Positions 30,694 to 38,890 of a stretch of DNA of 41,107 nt are shown here, piece after piece; position 1 is the first letter of the stretch, and the number at the start of each line of letters is the position of its first letter. A model generated the notes under the pieces. It did not search any database. It was not told where the DNA came from and worked only from the letters and a program-made list of their open reading frames with translations. The DNA is taken from NCBI GenBank assembly GCA_964249915.1, contig CAXUEL010000008.1, forward strand, positions 1-41,107, given 5' to 3'. Position numbers and translations under genes: made by a program. This DNA is from Lichenicola sp964249915 (GTDB taxonomy: Bacteria > Pseudomonadota > Alphaproteobacteria > Acetobacterales > Acetobacteraceae).

Positions 30694-31701
30694 ATGATCA
30701 CGCGTCGTGCCCTGACCCTCGCCGGAGCATCAGCCGGCTTTTCCGCCGTCCTCGGCTCGGGACCGGCGGCGGCACGAACCCGCCAGCCAGCCTGGTCCCG
30801 GGGAGACGGCTCCTATGCCGGCTTCCTGCAGCAGGTGCGGGCCGAGGCCCTGCAGCGAGGCATACCCGCGTCGGTGCTCGACGTGGCCCTGGCGCTGCAG
30901 GTGCCCAACGCGCATGTCCTGCAACTCGACCGGCATCAGCCGGAGTTCACCCTCACATGGGCGCAATATCGGAGCCGCGTGATCTCGCCATCTCGCGAGC
31001 AGGGTGCGGCCGGAGCCTACCAGGACAACCTTCCGCTCCTGACCGAGATCTGGCGTCGCTACCGCGTCGACCCGCGCGTGGTGATCGGGATCTGGGGCCT
31101 GGAGTCGAACTTCGGCACCCGCATTGGCTCCTTCAACGTCGTGGACTCCCTGGCGACGCTTGCCTACGACGGCCGCCGGGCCGGCTTCTTCCGCGCCGAG
31201 CTGATGAACGCGCTGCGCATCCTGGGCAACGGTGACGTCGCACCGAGATCGATGCTCGGAAGCTATGCCGGCGCCATGGGCCAGCCGCAGTTCATGCCGA
31301 GCTCCTACCTGCGCTACGCCGTGGACTACAGCGGCGACGGCCGCAGGAACATCTGGACCGACCGGGCCGACGTGTTCGCCTCGATCGCCAACTACCTCGC
31401 CCGGTGCGGCTGGACGGCAGGCGAGCCGTGGGGCCAGCCGGTGACGCTGACCCGTCCGATCGCACCGTCCCTCGCTGGACGCCAGGCGGCGCGGCCGCTC
31501 GCCTCCTGGACCGAGGCCGGCGTTCGCAGGCAGGACGGGGCCCCGTTCTCCCAGGGCGACGTGAACGGGGCGCTTCTCCTGCCTGACGGCGCCGGCGGCG
31601 ACTCCTTCATGGTGTACTCGAACTTCAACGTGATCCGCCGCTACAACCCGTCCGACTTCTATGCCCTGGCGGTCGGGCTCATCGGCAACGCCGCCGCGTG
31701 A
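30694..31701 (+). CDS. lytic murein transglycosylase, MltB-like
   Basis: 335 residues from the ATG at 30694. The open frame runs from 30574, but MITRRALTLAGASAGFSAVL is an export signal (twin-Arg-like RR) and marks the start. The domain reads YAGFLQQVRAEALQRGIPAS, SREQGAAGAYQDNLPLLTEI, VDPRVVIGIWGLESNFGTRI (catalytic Glu137), YDGRRAGFFRAELMNALRIL, GSYAGAMGQPQFMPSSYLRY, DYSGDGRRNIWTDRADVFAS and NYLARCGWTAGEPWGQP. This is the SLT_2/MltB family, which cleaves glycan strands to 1,6-anhydro products. It ends YNPSDFYALAVGLIG, as the family does. It starts the long plus-strand series and overlaps rlpA by four bases. Despite its place some 6 kb from the phage block, it is host-type, not an endolysin. 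Confidence 0.9.
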   Translation: MITRRALTLAGASAGFSAVLGSGPAAARTRQPAWSRGDGSYAGFLQQVRAEALQRGIPASVLDVALALQVPNAHVLQLDRHQPEFTLTWAQYRSRVISPSREQGAAGAYQDNLPLLTEIWRRYRVDPRVVIGIWGLESNFGTRIGSFNVVDSLATLAYDGRRAGFFRAELMNALRILGNGDVAPRSMLGSYAGAMGQPQFMPSSYLRYAVDYSGDGRRNIWTDRADVFASIANYLARCGWTAGEPWGQPVTLTRPIAPSLAGRQAARPLASWTEAGVRRQDGAPFSQGDVNGALLLPDGAGGDSFMVYSNFNVIRRYNPSDFYALAVGLIGNAAA

Positions 31702-32603
31702 TCGTACGCCGGCGGACCCGCCACGGTCTCGTCCTGTTCGGCCTCCTGGCCTGCATGACCGGCTGTCATCGCCGTCAGGAGACGGCTGTTCCGCCTGCCA
31801 GGCCGCACTACGTCGTCGGCCTGCCCTGGCAGGGTGCGGACGGCGCCTGGTTCTATCCCAGGGAGCAGCTCGGCTATCATGCGACCGGGCTCGCGACGAT
31901 CGCGCCTAAGCCGCCCGGCGGCCTCACGGCCGACGGCGAGCGGTTCGACCCGGACGCGTTGGCGGCCGCGCATCAGACGCTGCAACTCCCCTGCGTCGTC
32001 GTGGTCAGGAACCTCGAGAACGGCCTCACGATCCTCCTGCGGGTGAACGACCGCGGCCCCGTGCAGCAGGGACGGCTGCTCGGCGTGACCCGGCAGGCAG
32101 CCCTCCGGCTCGGGATCGTCGCCGGCGTCCCGGCCCGCATCGACGTCACCCTCGATCCCGCCCGCAGCCAGGCCGCTTCCCAAAGAACCGACGGCGGCCC
32201 CCGCCTGGACGTCGCGGCGGCACCGGTGGAAGGCGTGCAGGAGGAGTCGCTCCCGGCACCGGGCAGCCGTGGCGGCCTTGCGGGCGTCGCCACCGAGCAG
32301 GACCCGGGAGGCCGGTCGATCACCGCAGTGGACGCAACGGCCGACGATCGCCTGCCCGCGGCCGTGCAGCAGGGCGTCCCCGATCCCGGAGCGCTGTGGA
32401 TCGATGGCGGGCAGTTCGGCCAGCGCGGCTACGCCGATCAGGTCGCGGCGGAACTCGGAGGATCGGTCAGAAGTGAGGGGCGCGGGCACCAGGTGGTGTA
32501 TACCGTCCGCGAAGGACCGTTCCAGCGAACCTCCGATGCGGATGCCGCTCTGGACCAGGCCCGTCGCGCCGGGGTAACCGGGGCATGTATCATCGTCGAG
32601 TAG
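31698..32603 (+). CDS. rlpA: RlpA-like septal-ring lipoprotein with SPOR-like C-terminus
   Basis: 301 residues from a GTG at 31698 that overlaps the mltB stop (GTGA). The N-terminus VRRRTRHGLVLFGLLACMTG-C has a lipobox (MTGC), so it is probably a lipoprotein. The double-psi beta barrel reads GYHATGLATIAPKPPGGLTA, DGERFDPDALAAAHQTLQLP, CVVVVRNLENGLTILLRVND and RGPVQQGRLLGVTRQAALRL; the N-D-R-G-P motif is intact. A low-complexity linker leads to a SPOR-like end: ALWIDGGQFGQRGYADQVAA and VVYTVREGPFQRTSDADAAL. RlpA cleaves or binds denuded glycan strands at the septum. Its position directly between a transglycosylase and a carboxypeptidase fits septal peptidoglycan processing. Confidence 0.85.
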   Translation: MIVRRRTRHGLVLFGLLACMTGCHRRQETAVPPARPHYVVGLPWQGADGAWFYPREQLGYHATGLATIAPKPPGGLTADGERFDPDALAAAHQTLQLPCVVVVRNLENGLTILLRVNDRGPVQQGRLLGVTRQAALRLGIVAGVPARIDVTLDPARSQAASQRTDGGPRLDVAAAPVEGVQEESLPAPGSRGGLAGVATEQDPGGRSITAVDATADDRLPAAVQQGVPDPGALWIDGGQFGQRGYADQVAAELGGSVRSEGRGHQVVYTVREGPFQRTSDADAALDQARRAGVTGACIIVE

Positions 32604-32611
32604 GGATCGAA

Positions 32612-33844
32612 GTGCCTAGCAGACGGCTGTTGCTGACCGGTGCCGGAAGCCTCGCGCTTCCTTTTTCTGTCGCGTCCGCAGTCGCGGCCGCGCGTCCGCG
32701 CCGTGCCGCCAAGGTGCCCTCTCCAGCCGACGCGACGGACGTGGCGCCCGTTCCGGCTGGATCGGCTGCCGACACGCCGGTCGGGCCGCTCGACACCGAG
32801 GCCCGCTGGGCGTTCATCAGCGACTTCCAGACCAGCGCCGTCCTGCTCCAGAAGGCCGCCGACGACCGCATGCCGCCGTCGTCGCTGACCAAGCTGATGA
32901 CCGCATACCTCGTGTTCGGCATGCTCAAGTCCGGACGCCTGCGTCTCGACCAGATGCTGCCGGTCAGCGAGAAGGCCTGGCGCATGCAGGGCTCGAAGAT
33001 GTTCGTGCCGCTCGGCGCCCAGGTGTCCGTCGCCGACCTGATCCGCGGCATGCTGATCCAGTCGGGCAACGACGCCTGCATCGTGCTGGCCGAAGGCATC
33101 GCCGGCTCCGAGGACCAGTTCGTGGCGCAGATGAACGCCATGGCCAAGACGCTCGGCATGACCAACACCCAGTTCCGCAACGCCACCGGCTGGCCGGATC
33201 CGGACCATCTCATGTCCGCCCGCGACATCGCCGTCCTGGCCCGCCACCTGATCGCCGACTTCCCCGACAACTACCATTTCTTCTCCGAGAAGGACTACAA
33301 GTTCAACAACATCAACCAGGGCAACCGCAACGTCCTGGTCGACAAGGGCCTCGCCGACGGGCTGAAGACCGGACACACCGACGCCGGCGGGTTCGGGCTC
33401 TGCGTCAGCTCCGAACGCAACGGCAACCGCATCATCGAGGTGATCAACGGGTTGCCCTCCTCACAGGCCCGCGCCGCCGAAGGCGAGCGGCTGCTGGGGT
33501 GGGCGTTCGCCAACTTCGAGAACGTTCACCTGCTGACGCGCAACCAGACGCTGGAGGTGGCGCCGGTTTGGCTCGGCGTCGCGGCCGGCGTTCCGGTCTG
33601 CGCCGCCGATGACCTGCTGGTGACGGTGCCGCACGGCTGGCAGGGCCGGGTGAAGGTGGCGCTCGACTACCAGGCCCCCATACCGGCACCGGTCCGCGCC
33701 GGCCAGCAGGTCGGCCAGATCACCATCTCCGGCGCCTCCGTCGCCGACATCCAGGTTCCCCTGGTCGCCGCCGCCGCGGTGCAGCGCAAGAGCCTGCCGG
33801 CACGCGCCGTGGCGGTGCTCGACCACTTCGTGGGCGGCTCGTAG
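32612..33844 (+). CDS. dacC: D-alanyl-D-alanine carboxypeptidase (PBP5/6 type)
   Basis: 410 residues from a GTG at 32612 (AGGGA five bases upstream), followed by a twin-Arg-like signal SRRLLLTGAGSLALPFSVAS. An ATG at 32585 inside rlpA is the alternative. It trims the terminal D-Ala from pentapeptides. The catalytic motifs are S-L-T-K (Ser91, Lys94 in MPPSSLTKLMTAYL), SGN (151-153, in LIQSGNDACIVLAE) and KTG (252-254, in DGLKTGHTDAGGFG). The C-terminal domain (VTVPHGWQGRVKVALDYQAP, AGQQVGQITISG) is the PBP5-type beta module. The final part, AVAVLDHFVGGS, is short and lacks a strong amphipathic membrane anchor. The gene is five bases upstream of tmk, so a single mRNA is likely. The exact paralogue name (dacA/C/D) is not certain. 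Confidence 0.88.
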   Translation: MPSRRLLLTGAGSLALPFSVASAVAAARPRRAAKVPSPADATDVAPVPAGSAADTPVGPLDTEARWAFISDFQTSAVLLQKAADDRMPPSSLTKLMTAYLVFGMLKSGRLRLDQMLPVSEKAWRMQGSKMFVPLGAQVSVADLIRGMLIQSGNDACIVLAEGIAGSEDQFVAQMNAMAKTLGMTNTQFRNATGWPDPDHLMSARDIAVLARHLIADFPDNYHFFSEKDYKFNNINQGNRNVLVDKGLADGLKTGHTDAGGFGLCVSSERNGNRIIEVINGLPSSQARAAEGERLLGWAFANFENVHLLTRNQTLEVAPVWLGVAAGVPVCAADDLLVTVPHGWQGRVKVALDYQAPIPAPVRAGQQVGQITISGASVADIQVPLVAAAAVQRKSLPARAVAVLDHFVGGS

Positions 33845-33849
33845 CCGGC

Positions 33850-34470
33850 GTGTTCGTCACGCTCGAAGGCGGCGAGGGAGCCGGCAAGTCCACCCAGTCG
33901 CGCCTGCTCGCCGAGCGGCTGGAGCAAGACGGCCACAGCCTGCTGCACACCAGGGAGCCGGGCGGCGCCGCGGGCGCCGAACTGCTGCGCACGCTGCTGC
34001 TCGAGGGCAACCACGGCCTCAGCCTGCGCGCCGAGATCCTGGTGCACTTCGCCGCGCGGCTCGACCACGTCGAGCACACGATCCTCCCAGCACTCGCCGA
34101 AGGACGCGTGGTGATCTGCGACCGGTTCTTCGACTCGACCCTGGCCTACCAGGGATACGGGCTGGGTCGCGGCGCGGCGGAGCCTCTCGCCTTTATCCGC
34201 GCGCTGGTTGCGCTGACCCCGCTGGTGCCGGATCTGACCCTGCTGCTCGACCTGCCGCGCGAGGCGGCGCGGCGAAGACTGGCCAGCCGCGGCACCGATC
34301 CCGACCGCTACGAGCGCCTGGACGAGGCCTTCCACCTGCGCGTCGCCGAGGGGTTCCGGCAGGTCGCGCGGGGCGCGCCGGAGCGGATCGTGGTGGTCGA
34401 CGCCGCCGGCGACGTGGAGCAGGTGCACCGGGCGCTGCTGGACCGGGTCGAGGAGCGCCTGTCCGGATGA
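33850..34470 (+). CDS. tmk: thymidylate kinase
   Basis: 206 residues from a GTG at 33850, five bases after the dac stop. It phosphorylates dTMP to dTDP with ATP. The P-loop is LEGGEGAGKSTQSRLLAERL, the dTMP site HTREPGG, the helix EILVHFAARLDHVEHTILPA, the active-site motif VVICDRFFDSTLAYQGYGLG and the lid RRRLASRGTDPDRYERLDEA, then FHLRVAEGFRQVA. Length and motif order are standard for the bacterial enzyme. Its stop overlaps the holB ATG by four bases (ATGA), giving translational coupling of two replication-related genes, a pairing widespread in bacteria. Confidence 0.95.
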   Translation: MFVTLEGGEGAGKSTQSRLLAERLEQDGHSLLHTREPGGAAGAELLRTLLLEGNHGLSLRAEILVHFAARLDHVEHTILPALAEGRVVICDRFFDSTLAYQGYGLGRGAAEPLAFIRALVALTPLVPDLTLLLDLPREAARRRLASRGTDPDRYERLDEAFHLRVAEGFRQVARGAPERIVVVDAAGDVEQVHRALLDRVEERLSG

Positions 34471-35450
34471 GCGCTGCCGCCGCGCCGGGAGGGCAGGGGT
34501 GGCTGGTGGGCCACGAGGCGGCCGAGGCGACGCTGTTTGCCGAGGCCAACGCCCACCGGCTGCACCACGCGTGGCTGATCGCCGGCCCGCACGGTATCGG
34601 CAAGGCGACCCTGGCGTTCCGCTTCGGGCGCTGGCTGCTCGCCGGCCGGCCGGGCACCGGCCTCGCGGTCTCCGACACCGATCCGGTGTTCCGGCGGGTC
34701 GCCGCCGGGACCCACGCCGACCTGCTGGCGATCGGCCGCTCCTTCGACGAGAAGCGCCAGCGGCACCGGACGGAGATCGTCGCCGAGGACGTGCGGCCGA
34801 TCGGCGACTTCCTTCGGCGGACGGCGGCGGAGGGCGGCTGGCGGGTGGTGATCCTCGACGATGCCGACCTGCTGAACCGGCATGCGGCCAACGCGCTGCT
34901 CAAGATCTTGGAAGAGCCGCCGCCGCGCGCGGTGCTGGTCCTGGTCAGCAGCAGCCCGGGCCGCCTGCTCGCCACCCTGCGCAGCCGCTGCCGCCTGCTG
35001 CGCCTGGCTCCGCTCGACCTGCCGCAGATGATGCTCGTCCTCGCCCGCCTGCTGCCGGAACAGGACGAGGCGAGCCGCCGCGCGCTGGCGGAGCTCGCGC
35101 ACGGCGCGCCGGGACGCGCCGTCGCGCTGGCCGGCGAGGAAGGCGTCGCCACCGCCGAACTGGTGCGTGACCTGCTGGATGGGAACGCCTCCGGCATCGG
35201 CGGCTACGAGCTGGCCGATCGGATCCTGCGCAAGGAGCAGGGCTTCGCGACCTTCCTGACGCTGCTTGCGGATGCCATATCGGAGCGGACACGCGACGCC
35301 GTCCGCCGCGGCGGCCCCGGCCTCGCATCCGGACCCGACTGGCTGACGGTCTGGCACGACCTCCACCGCATCCGGACCGAGACGGAGCGGTTCAACCTGG
35401 ACAAGAGGCAGGCCCTGCTGTCGAGCCTGGACCTGCTGAGCGAGCGATGA
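34467..35450 (+). CDS. holB: DNA polymerase III delta-prime subunit
   Basis: 327 residues from the ATG at 34467. AAA+ clamp-loader subunit. The start is GWLVGHEAAEATLFAEANAH, then RLHHAWLIAGPHGIGKATLA (P-loop GPHGIGKA), EIVAEDVRPIGDFLRRTAAE, GGWRVVILDDADLLNRHAAN, ALLKILEEPPPRAVLVLVSS and RLLATLRSRCRLLRL (the S-R-C arginine-finger motif). The rest is the collar-type helical region. The usual zinc-binding cysteines of delta-prime are not seen, as is normal for many alphaproteobacterial members. It is coupled to both tmk and metG through ATGA overlaps and probably belongs to one housekeeping transcript. Confidence 0.92.
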   Translation: MSAAAAPGGQGWLVGHEAAEATLFAEANAHRLHHAWLIAGPHGIGKATLAFRFGRWLLAGRPGTGLAVSDTDPVFRRVAAGTHADLLAIGRSFDEKRQRHRTEIVAEDVRPIGDFLRRTAAEGGWRVVILDDADLLNRHAANALLKILEEPPPRAVLVLVSSSPGRLLATLRSRCRLLRLAPLDLPQMMLVLARLLPEQDEASRRALAELAHGAPGRAVALAGEEGVATAELVRDLLDGNASGIGGYELADRILRKEQGFATFLTLLADAISERTRDAVRRGGPGLASGPDWLTVWHDLHRIRTETERFNLDKRQALLSSLDLLSER

Positions 35451-36994
35451 CACGACGCTACACCATCACCACCCCAATCTACTACGTGAACGGCGCGCCG
35501 CATGTCGGCCACGCCTACACGTCGATCGCCGCCGACGTCATGGCGCGCTGGCACCGGCTCGACGGCCACGACGTGTTCTTCCTGACCGGCACCGACGAGC
35601 ATGGCCAGAAGGTCGAGCAGGCCGCCCTGGCCGCAGGCGTCGACCCGCAGGACTTCGTCGACCTCGTGTCGGCCGACTTCCGTGACATGGCACGCGCCAT
35701 GAACGTGTCGTTCGACGACTTCATCCGCACAACCGAGCCGCGACACCTCCGGGCCTGCGCCGCGCTGTGGCGCCGCCTGCAGGGCGACGGCCACATCTAC
35801 CTCGGCGCCTACGAGGGCTGGTACGCGACCCGCGACGAAAGCTTCTACAGCGAGGACGAGCTGGTGCTCCGCGCCGACGGTACCCGCGTGGCACCCAGCG
35901 GCGCCCCGGTCGAGTGGGTGACGGAGCCCTCCTACTTCTTCCGCCTGTCCGCCTGGCAGGACCGGCTGCTCGCCTTCTACGACGCCAACCCGGACTTCAT
36001 CGGCCCGCCCGGACGACGCAACGAGGTGCTGAGCTTCGTCCGCCAGGGGCTGAAGGACCTGTCGATCAGCCGCACCAGCTTCCGCTGGGGCGTCCCGGTG
36101 CCGGACGATCCCGACCACGTGATCTACGTGTGGTGGGACGCGCTGGTGAACTACATCACGGCGCTTGGCTATCCCGACCAGGACGCGCCGCTTTGGCGGT
36201 TCTGGCCGGCCGACCTGCACCTGGTCGGCAAGGAGATCATCCGCTTCCACGCCGTGTTCTGGCCCGCCTTCCTCCTGGCCGCCGGCATCGAGCCGCCGCG
36301 CCGGGTGTTCGCCAACGGGTGGTGGACGGCGGACGGCGAGAAGATGAGCAAGTCGGTCGGCAACGTGGTCGAGCCGCGTGCCCTGGCGGCCGAGTTCGGC
36401 GTCGACGCGGTGCGCTACTTCCTGCTGCGCGAGGTGCCGTTCGGCGGCGACGGCGATTTCAGCCGCCGGGCGCTGATCTCGCGCCTGAACGTCGAGCTCG
36501 CCAACGACCTCGGCAACCTGGCGCAGCGGACCCTGACCCAGGTCGCGCGCAACTGCGACGGTCGTCTGCCGCCGCGCGGCGAGCTCGCCGCCGAGGACGG
36601 GACGCTGCTGGCCCAGGCGGACGCGCTCGTCACGCTCCTGCGCGGCCTGATCGACCGGCAGGCCCTGCACGAGGCGTTGGAGGAAGTCTGGAAGGTGGTG
36701 CGGGCCAGCAACGCTTATATCGACCGCCAGGCGCCCTGGGCGCTGAGGAAGACCGATCCCGGGCGCATGGCCTCGGTGCTGCGCGTGCTAGCCGACGTGC
36801 TGCGCCGGATCGCCACAGTGCTGCAGCCGTTCATGCCGGACAGTATGAACCGCCTGCTCGACCAGCTCGGCGTCCCCGCCGCGGCCCGCACCCTTGCCGC
36901 ACTGGCGGTCCCGCTGGAGGCCGGCGTGGCGCTGCCGCCGCCGCAGGGCATCTTTCCCAGGCACGTCGAGGCCGCCGCCGCGGGTCCGGGCTGA
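35447..36994 (+). CDS. metG: methionyl-tRNA synthetase
   Basis: 515 residues from the ATG at 35447 (ATGA overlap with holB). Class I synthetase: IYYVNGAPHVGHAYTSIAAD has the H-V-G-H form of HIGH, DEHGQKVEQAA, DDFIRTTEPRHL, YEGWYATRDESFYSEDEL, then TSFRWGVPVPDDPDHVIYVW, KEIIRFHAVFWPAFLLAAGI and DGEKMSKSVGNVVEP (KMSKS). The connective domain lacks the zinc-knuckle cysteines, which places it in the zinc-free alphaproteobacterial subclass. The anticodon-binding helices follow (YIDRQAPWALRKTDPGRM). There is no C-terminal EMAP-like domain, so it is the short form. tatD begins three bases downstream. Confidence 0.95.
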   Translation: MTRRYTITTPIYYVNGAPHVGHAYTSIAADVMARWHRLDGHDVFFLTGTDEHGQKVEQAALAAGVDPQDFVDLVSADFRDMARAMNVSFDDFIRTTEPRHLRACAALWRRLQGDGHIYLGAYEGWYATRDESFYSEDELVLRADGTRVAPSGAPVEWVTEPSYFFRLSAWQDRLLAFYDANPDFIGPPGRRNEVLSFVRQGLKDLSISRTSFRWGVPVPDDPDHVIYVWWDALVNYITALGYPDQDAPLWRFWPADLHLVGKEIIRFHAVFWPAFLLAAGIEPPRRVFANGWWTADGEKMSKSVGNVVEPRALAAEFGVDAVRYFLLREVPFGGDGDFSRRALISRLNVELANDLGNLAQRTLTQVARNCDGRLPPRGELAAEDGTLLAQADALVTLLRGLIDRQALHEALEEVWKVVRASNAYIDRQAPWALRKTDPGRMASVLRVLADVLRRIATVLQPFMPDSMNRLLDQLGVPAAARTLAALAVPLEAGVALPPPQGIFPRHVEAAAAGPG

Positions 36995-36997
36995 CGC

Positions 36998-37783
36998 ATG
37001 CTGATCGACAGCCACTGCCACCTCGACCACTTCGCCGACGACGAGGTCGACGCCTTGCTCGACCGCGCGCAGGCGGCCGGCCTGCGCGGGATGGTGACGA
37101 TCGGCACTCGCCTGTCCGCCGCCACGCCGACCCGCCGCCTGACCCGCCACGCCCGCCCCGGCCTCGCGGTCTGGTGCACGATCGGCACCCATCCCGACCA
37201 CGTCGCCGACGAGGCGGTGCCGGATCCGGAGCGGCTGGCCGACCTGGCTTCCGCTCCGGAGATCGTGGGCATCGGCGAGTCCGGGCTCGACTACTTCCAC
37301 GGCGAGCCGGCGGTGCGGCCGCTGCAGCAGGACAGCTTCCGCGCCCATCTCCGCGCCGCCAGGATCGCCGACCTGCCGCTGGTCATCCACGCCCGGGATG
37401 CCGACCACGACATGGCCGCGATCCTGACCGAGGAGCACGAGGCGGGCGGCCCGTTCCGCTTCGTGCTGCACTGCTTCAGCTCCGGCGAAGCCCTGGCGCG
37501 CACCGCCCTGTCGCTCGGCGGCTACCTCGGCTTCTCCGGCATCCTAACCTTCCCGAAATGCGACGAGCTGCGCCGGATCGCGGGCCGAATCCCGCCCGAC
37601 CGCCTGCTGGTGGAAACCGACGCGCCCTATCTCGCGCCGGCGCCGAAACGCGGCCGGCGCAACGAGCCGTCCTTCGTCGCCCACACCGCGTCCGTGCTGG
37701 CCGGCGTCCGGGGCCTGGACGACGACGCGCTCGCCGCCCTCACCACCGCCAACTTCCACCGCCTATTCGGCAAGGCGGCCTAG
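36998..37783 (+). CDS. tatD: TatD-family metal-dependent nuclease
   Basis: 261 residues from the ATG at 36998, three bases after metG. TIM-barrel metallohydrolase: LIDSHCHLDHF (H-x-H), TRLSAATPTRRLTRHARPGL, CTIGTHPDHVADE, IGESGLDYFHGEPAVRPLQQ (metal Glu), FRAHLRAARIADLPLVIHAR, RFVLHCFSSGEALARTALSL, YLGFSGILTFPKCDELRRIA, LVETDAPYLAPAPKRGRRNE and PSFVAHTASVLAGVRG. Complete for TatD/YcfH DNases, thought to act in DNA repair or tRNA/DNA end processing. The metG-tatD-MBL order is common in alphaproteobacteria. A five-base gap leads into the next gene. Confidence 0.92.
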   Translation: MLIDSHCHLDHFADDEVDALLDRAQAAGLRGMVTIGTRLSAATPTRRLTRHARPGLAVWCTIGTHPDHVADEAVPDPERLADLASAPEIVGIGESGLDYFHGEPAVRPLQQDSFRAHLRAARIADLPLVIHARDADHDMAAILTEEHEAGGPFRFVLHCFSSGEALARTALSLGGYLGFSGILTFPKCDELRRIAGRIPPDRLLVETDAPYLAPAPKRGRRNEPSFVAHTASVLAGVRGLDDDALAALTTANFHRLFGKAA

Positions 37784-37788
37784 CCGCC

Positions 37789-38574
37789 GTGCGCGTCATC
37801 ATCCTCGGCTGCGGCGGCTCCGCCGGCGTGCCGATGCTGGGCGGCCCGGAGGGGCGTGGCGACTGGGGCCTGTGCGACCCGGAGGAACCGCGCAACCGGC
37901 GCAGCCGCTCCTCGATCGTGATCGAGAACGCCGCGGGCGACCGGGTGCTGGTGGACACCTCGCCCGACCTCCGCACCCAGCTGCTCTCCGTCGGCATCGG
38001 CCGGATCGACGCCGTCTTCTACACCCATGCCCACGCCGACCACGTTGCTGGACTGGACGACGTGCGCGGCCTGAACCGCGTCCTCGGCCGCCCGATCGAG
38101 GCGTTCGGCACCGAGCCGGTGCTGGCGGAGATCGAATCCCGCTTCCGCTACGCCTTCCGACCCTGGTCGCCGCCCGGCTTCTACCGCCCGGTCATGCTGC
38201 CGCGCCCAGTGCGCGCCGGCACCACGGTCGAGATCGCCGGCAGCCGTCTCGCCCTGTTCGAGCAGGTGCATGGCAGCGGCACCACGCTCGGCTTCCGCAT
38301 CGGCGACTTCGGCTACTCGACCGACGTGGTGCGGCTCGACGAGACGGCCCTGTCGGTCCTGGCCGGCACCCGGACCTGGCTGGTCGACTGCTTCCAGCGT
38401 GCGCCGCATCCGGCCCATGCCGATCTCGGCATGGTCAGGCGCTGGGCCAGCCGGCTCGGCATCGGCCGCACGATCCTGACCCACATGGGCACCGACATGG
38501 ACTGGGCCTGGCTGCACGCCAACCTGCCGCCCGGCATCGAGGCCGGGCACGACGGGATGATCCTGTCGCTCTAG
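37789..38574 (+). CDS. MBL-fold metal-dependent hydrolase, PhnP-like
   Basis: 261 residues from a GTG at 37789, five bases after tatD. Metallo-beta-lactamase fold: VIILGCGGSAGVPMLGGPEG, RNRRSRSSIVIENAAGDRVL, VDTSPDLRTQLLSVGIGRID, VFYTHAHADHVAGLDDVRGL (H-x-H-x-D-H), RPIEAFGTEPVLAEIESRFR, HGSGTTLGFRIGDFGYSTDV, TWLVDCFQRAPHPAHADLGM and RTILTHMGTDMDWAWLHANL. This matches PhnP-like phosphodiesterases that act on cyclic phosphates. No phn genes are near; in this genomic setting the protein is usually called only an MBL hydrolase. Substrate unknown. It is probably the last gene of the plus-strand series; a 316-base gap follows. Confidence 0.9.
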   Translation: MRVIILGCGGSAGVPMLGGPEGRGDWGLCDPEEPRNRRSRSSIVIENAAGDRVLVDTSPDLRTQLLSVGIGRIDAVFYTHAHADHVAGLDDVRGLNRVLGRPIEAFGTEPVLAEIESRFRYAFRPWSPPGFYRPVMLPRPVRAGTTVEIAGSRLALFEQVHGSGTTLGFRIGDFGYSTDVVRLDETALSVLAGTRTWLVDCFQRAPHPAHADLGMVRRWASRLGIGRTILTHMGTDMDWAWLHANLPPGIEAGHDGMILSL

Positions 38575-38890
38575 GTCGTCGATGCGGCCCTGTGTCGCGT
38601 CTGCAATCGCCGGTCGATCCTGATGGCGCGGCCTGCAATTTAGTTGAATCGTGCGCTGCGGCAGCGATAGCCTTGATCAAGCGGCGGTCCCAAAGGTTCC
38701 GTTGCGCAGGATTGGTGATGTTGCCTCGACCATGGACGGAAGGTTCCGGCATTCCGGACCCTTATCCGCCGCGGCCTCCCGTTTTGGGAGGACCTGACGG
38801 GAGTTCACGACACAGGACAGGATAACTCCGGTCCGGGCGTGGCCATCTTCCCGGTCGGGCGGGGCGCCCAGCGTTTGGGGAGAGCTCTGT
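38575..38890 (+). promoter_or_regulatory. leader/promoter region of prkA
   Basis: No gene is supported in these 316 bases. Visible are a perfect palindrome CTTGATCAAG (38672-38681), the 9-base repeat AAGGTTCCG at 38693-38701 and 38740-38748, and a strong hairpin CCTCCC (38775-38780) / GGGAGG (38786-38791) around GTTTT. Just before the prkA ATG there is GGGGAGAG (38877-38884). The repeat pair and the palindrome may be regulator sites. No consensus promoter could be fixed, so an alternative sigma factor is possible. Confidence 0.5.

Noticed and set aside
30694..31701. MltB-like gene as the missing phage endolysin
   Set aside because: It has an export signal, is about 6 kb from the block, and is coupled to rlpA and dac; host cell-wall gene.
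38672..38681. FNR/CRP-type site at CTTGATCAAG
   Set aside because: The half-sites lack the four-base spacer of TTGAT-N4-ATCAA.
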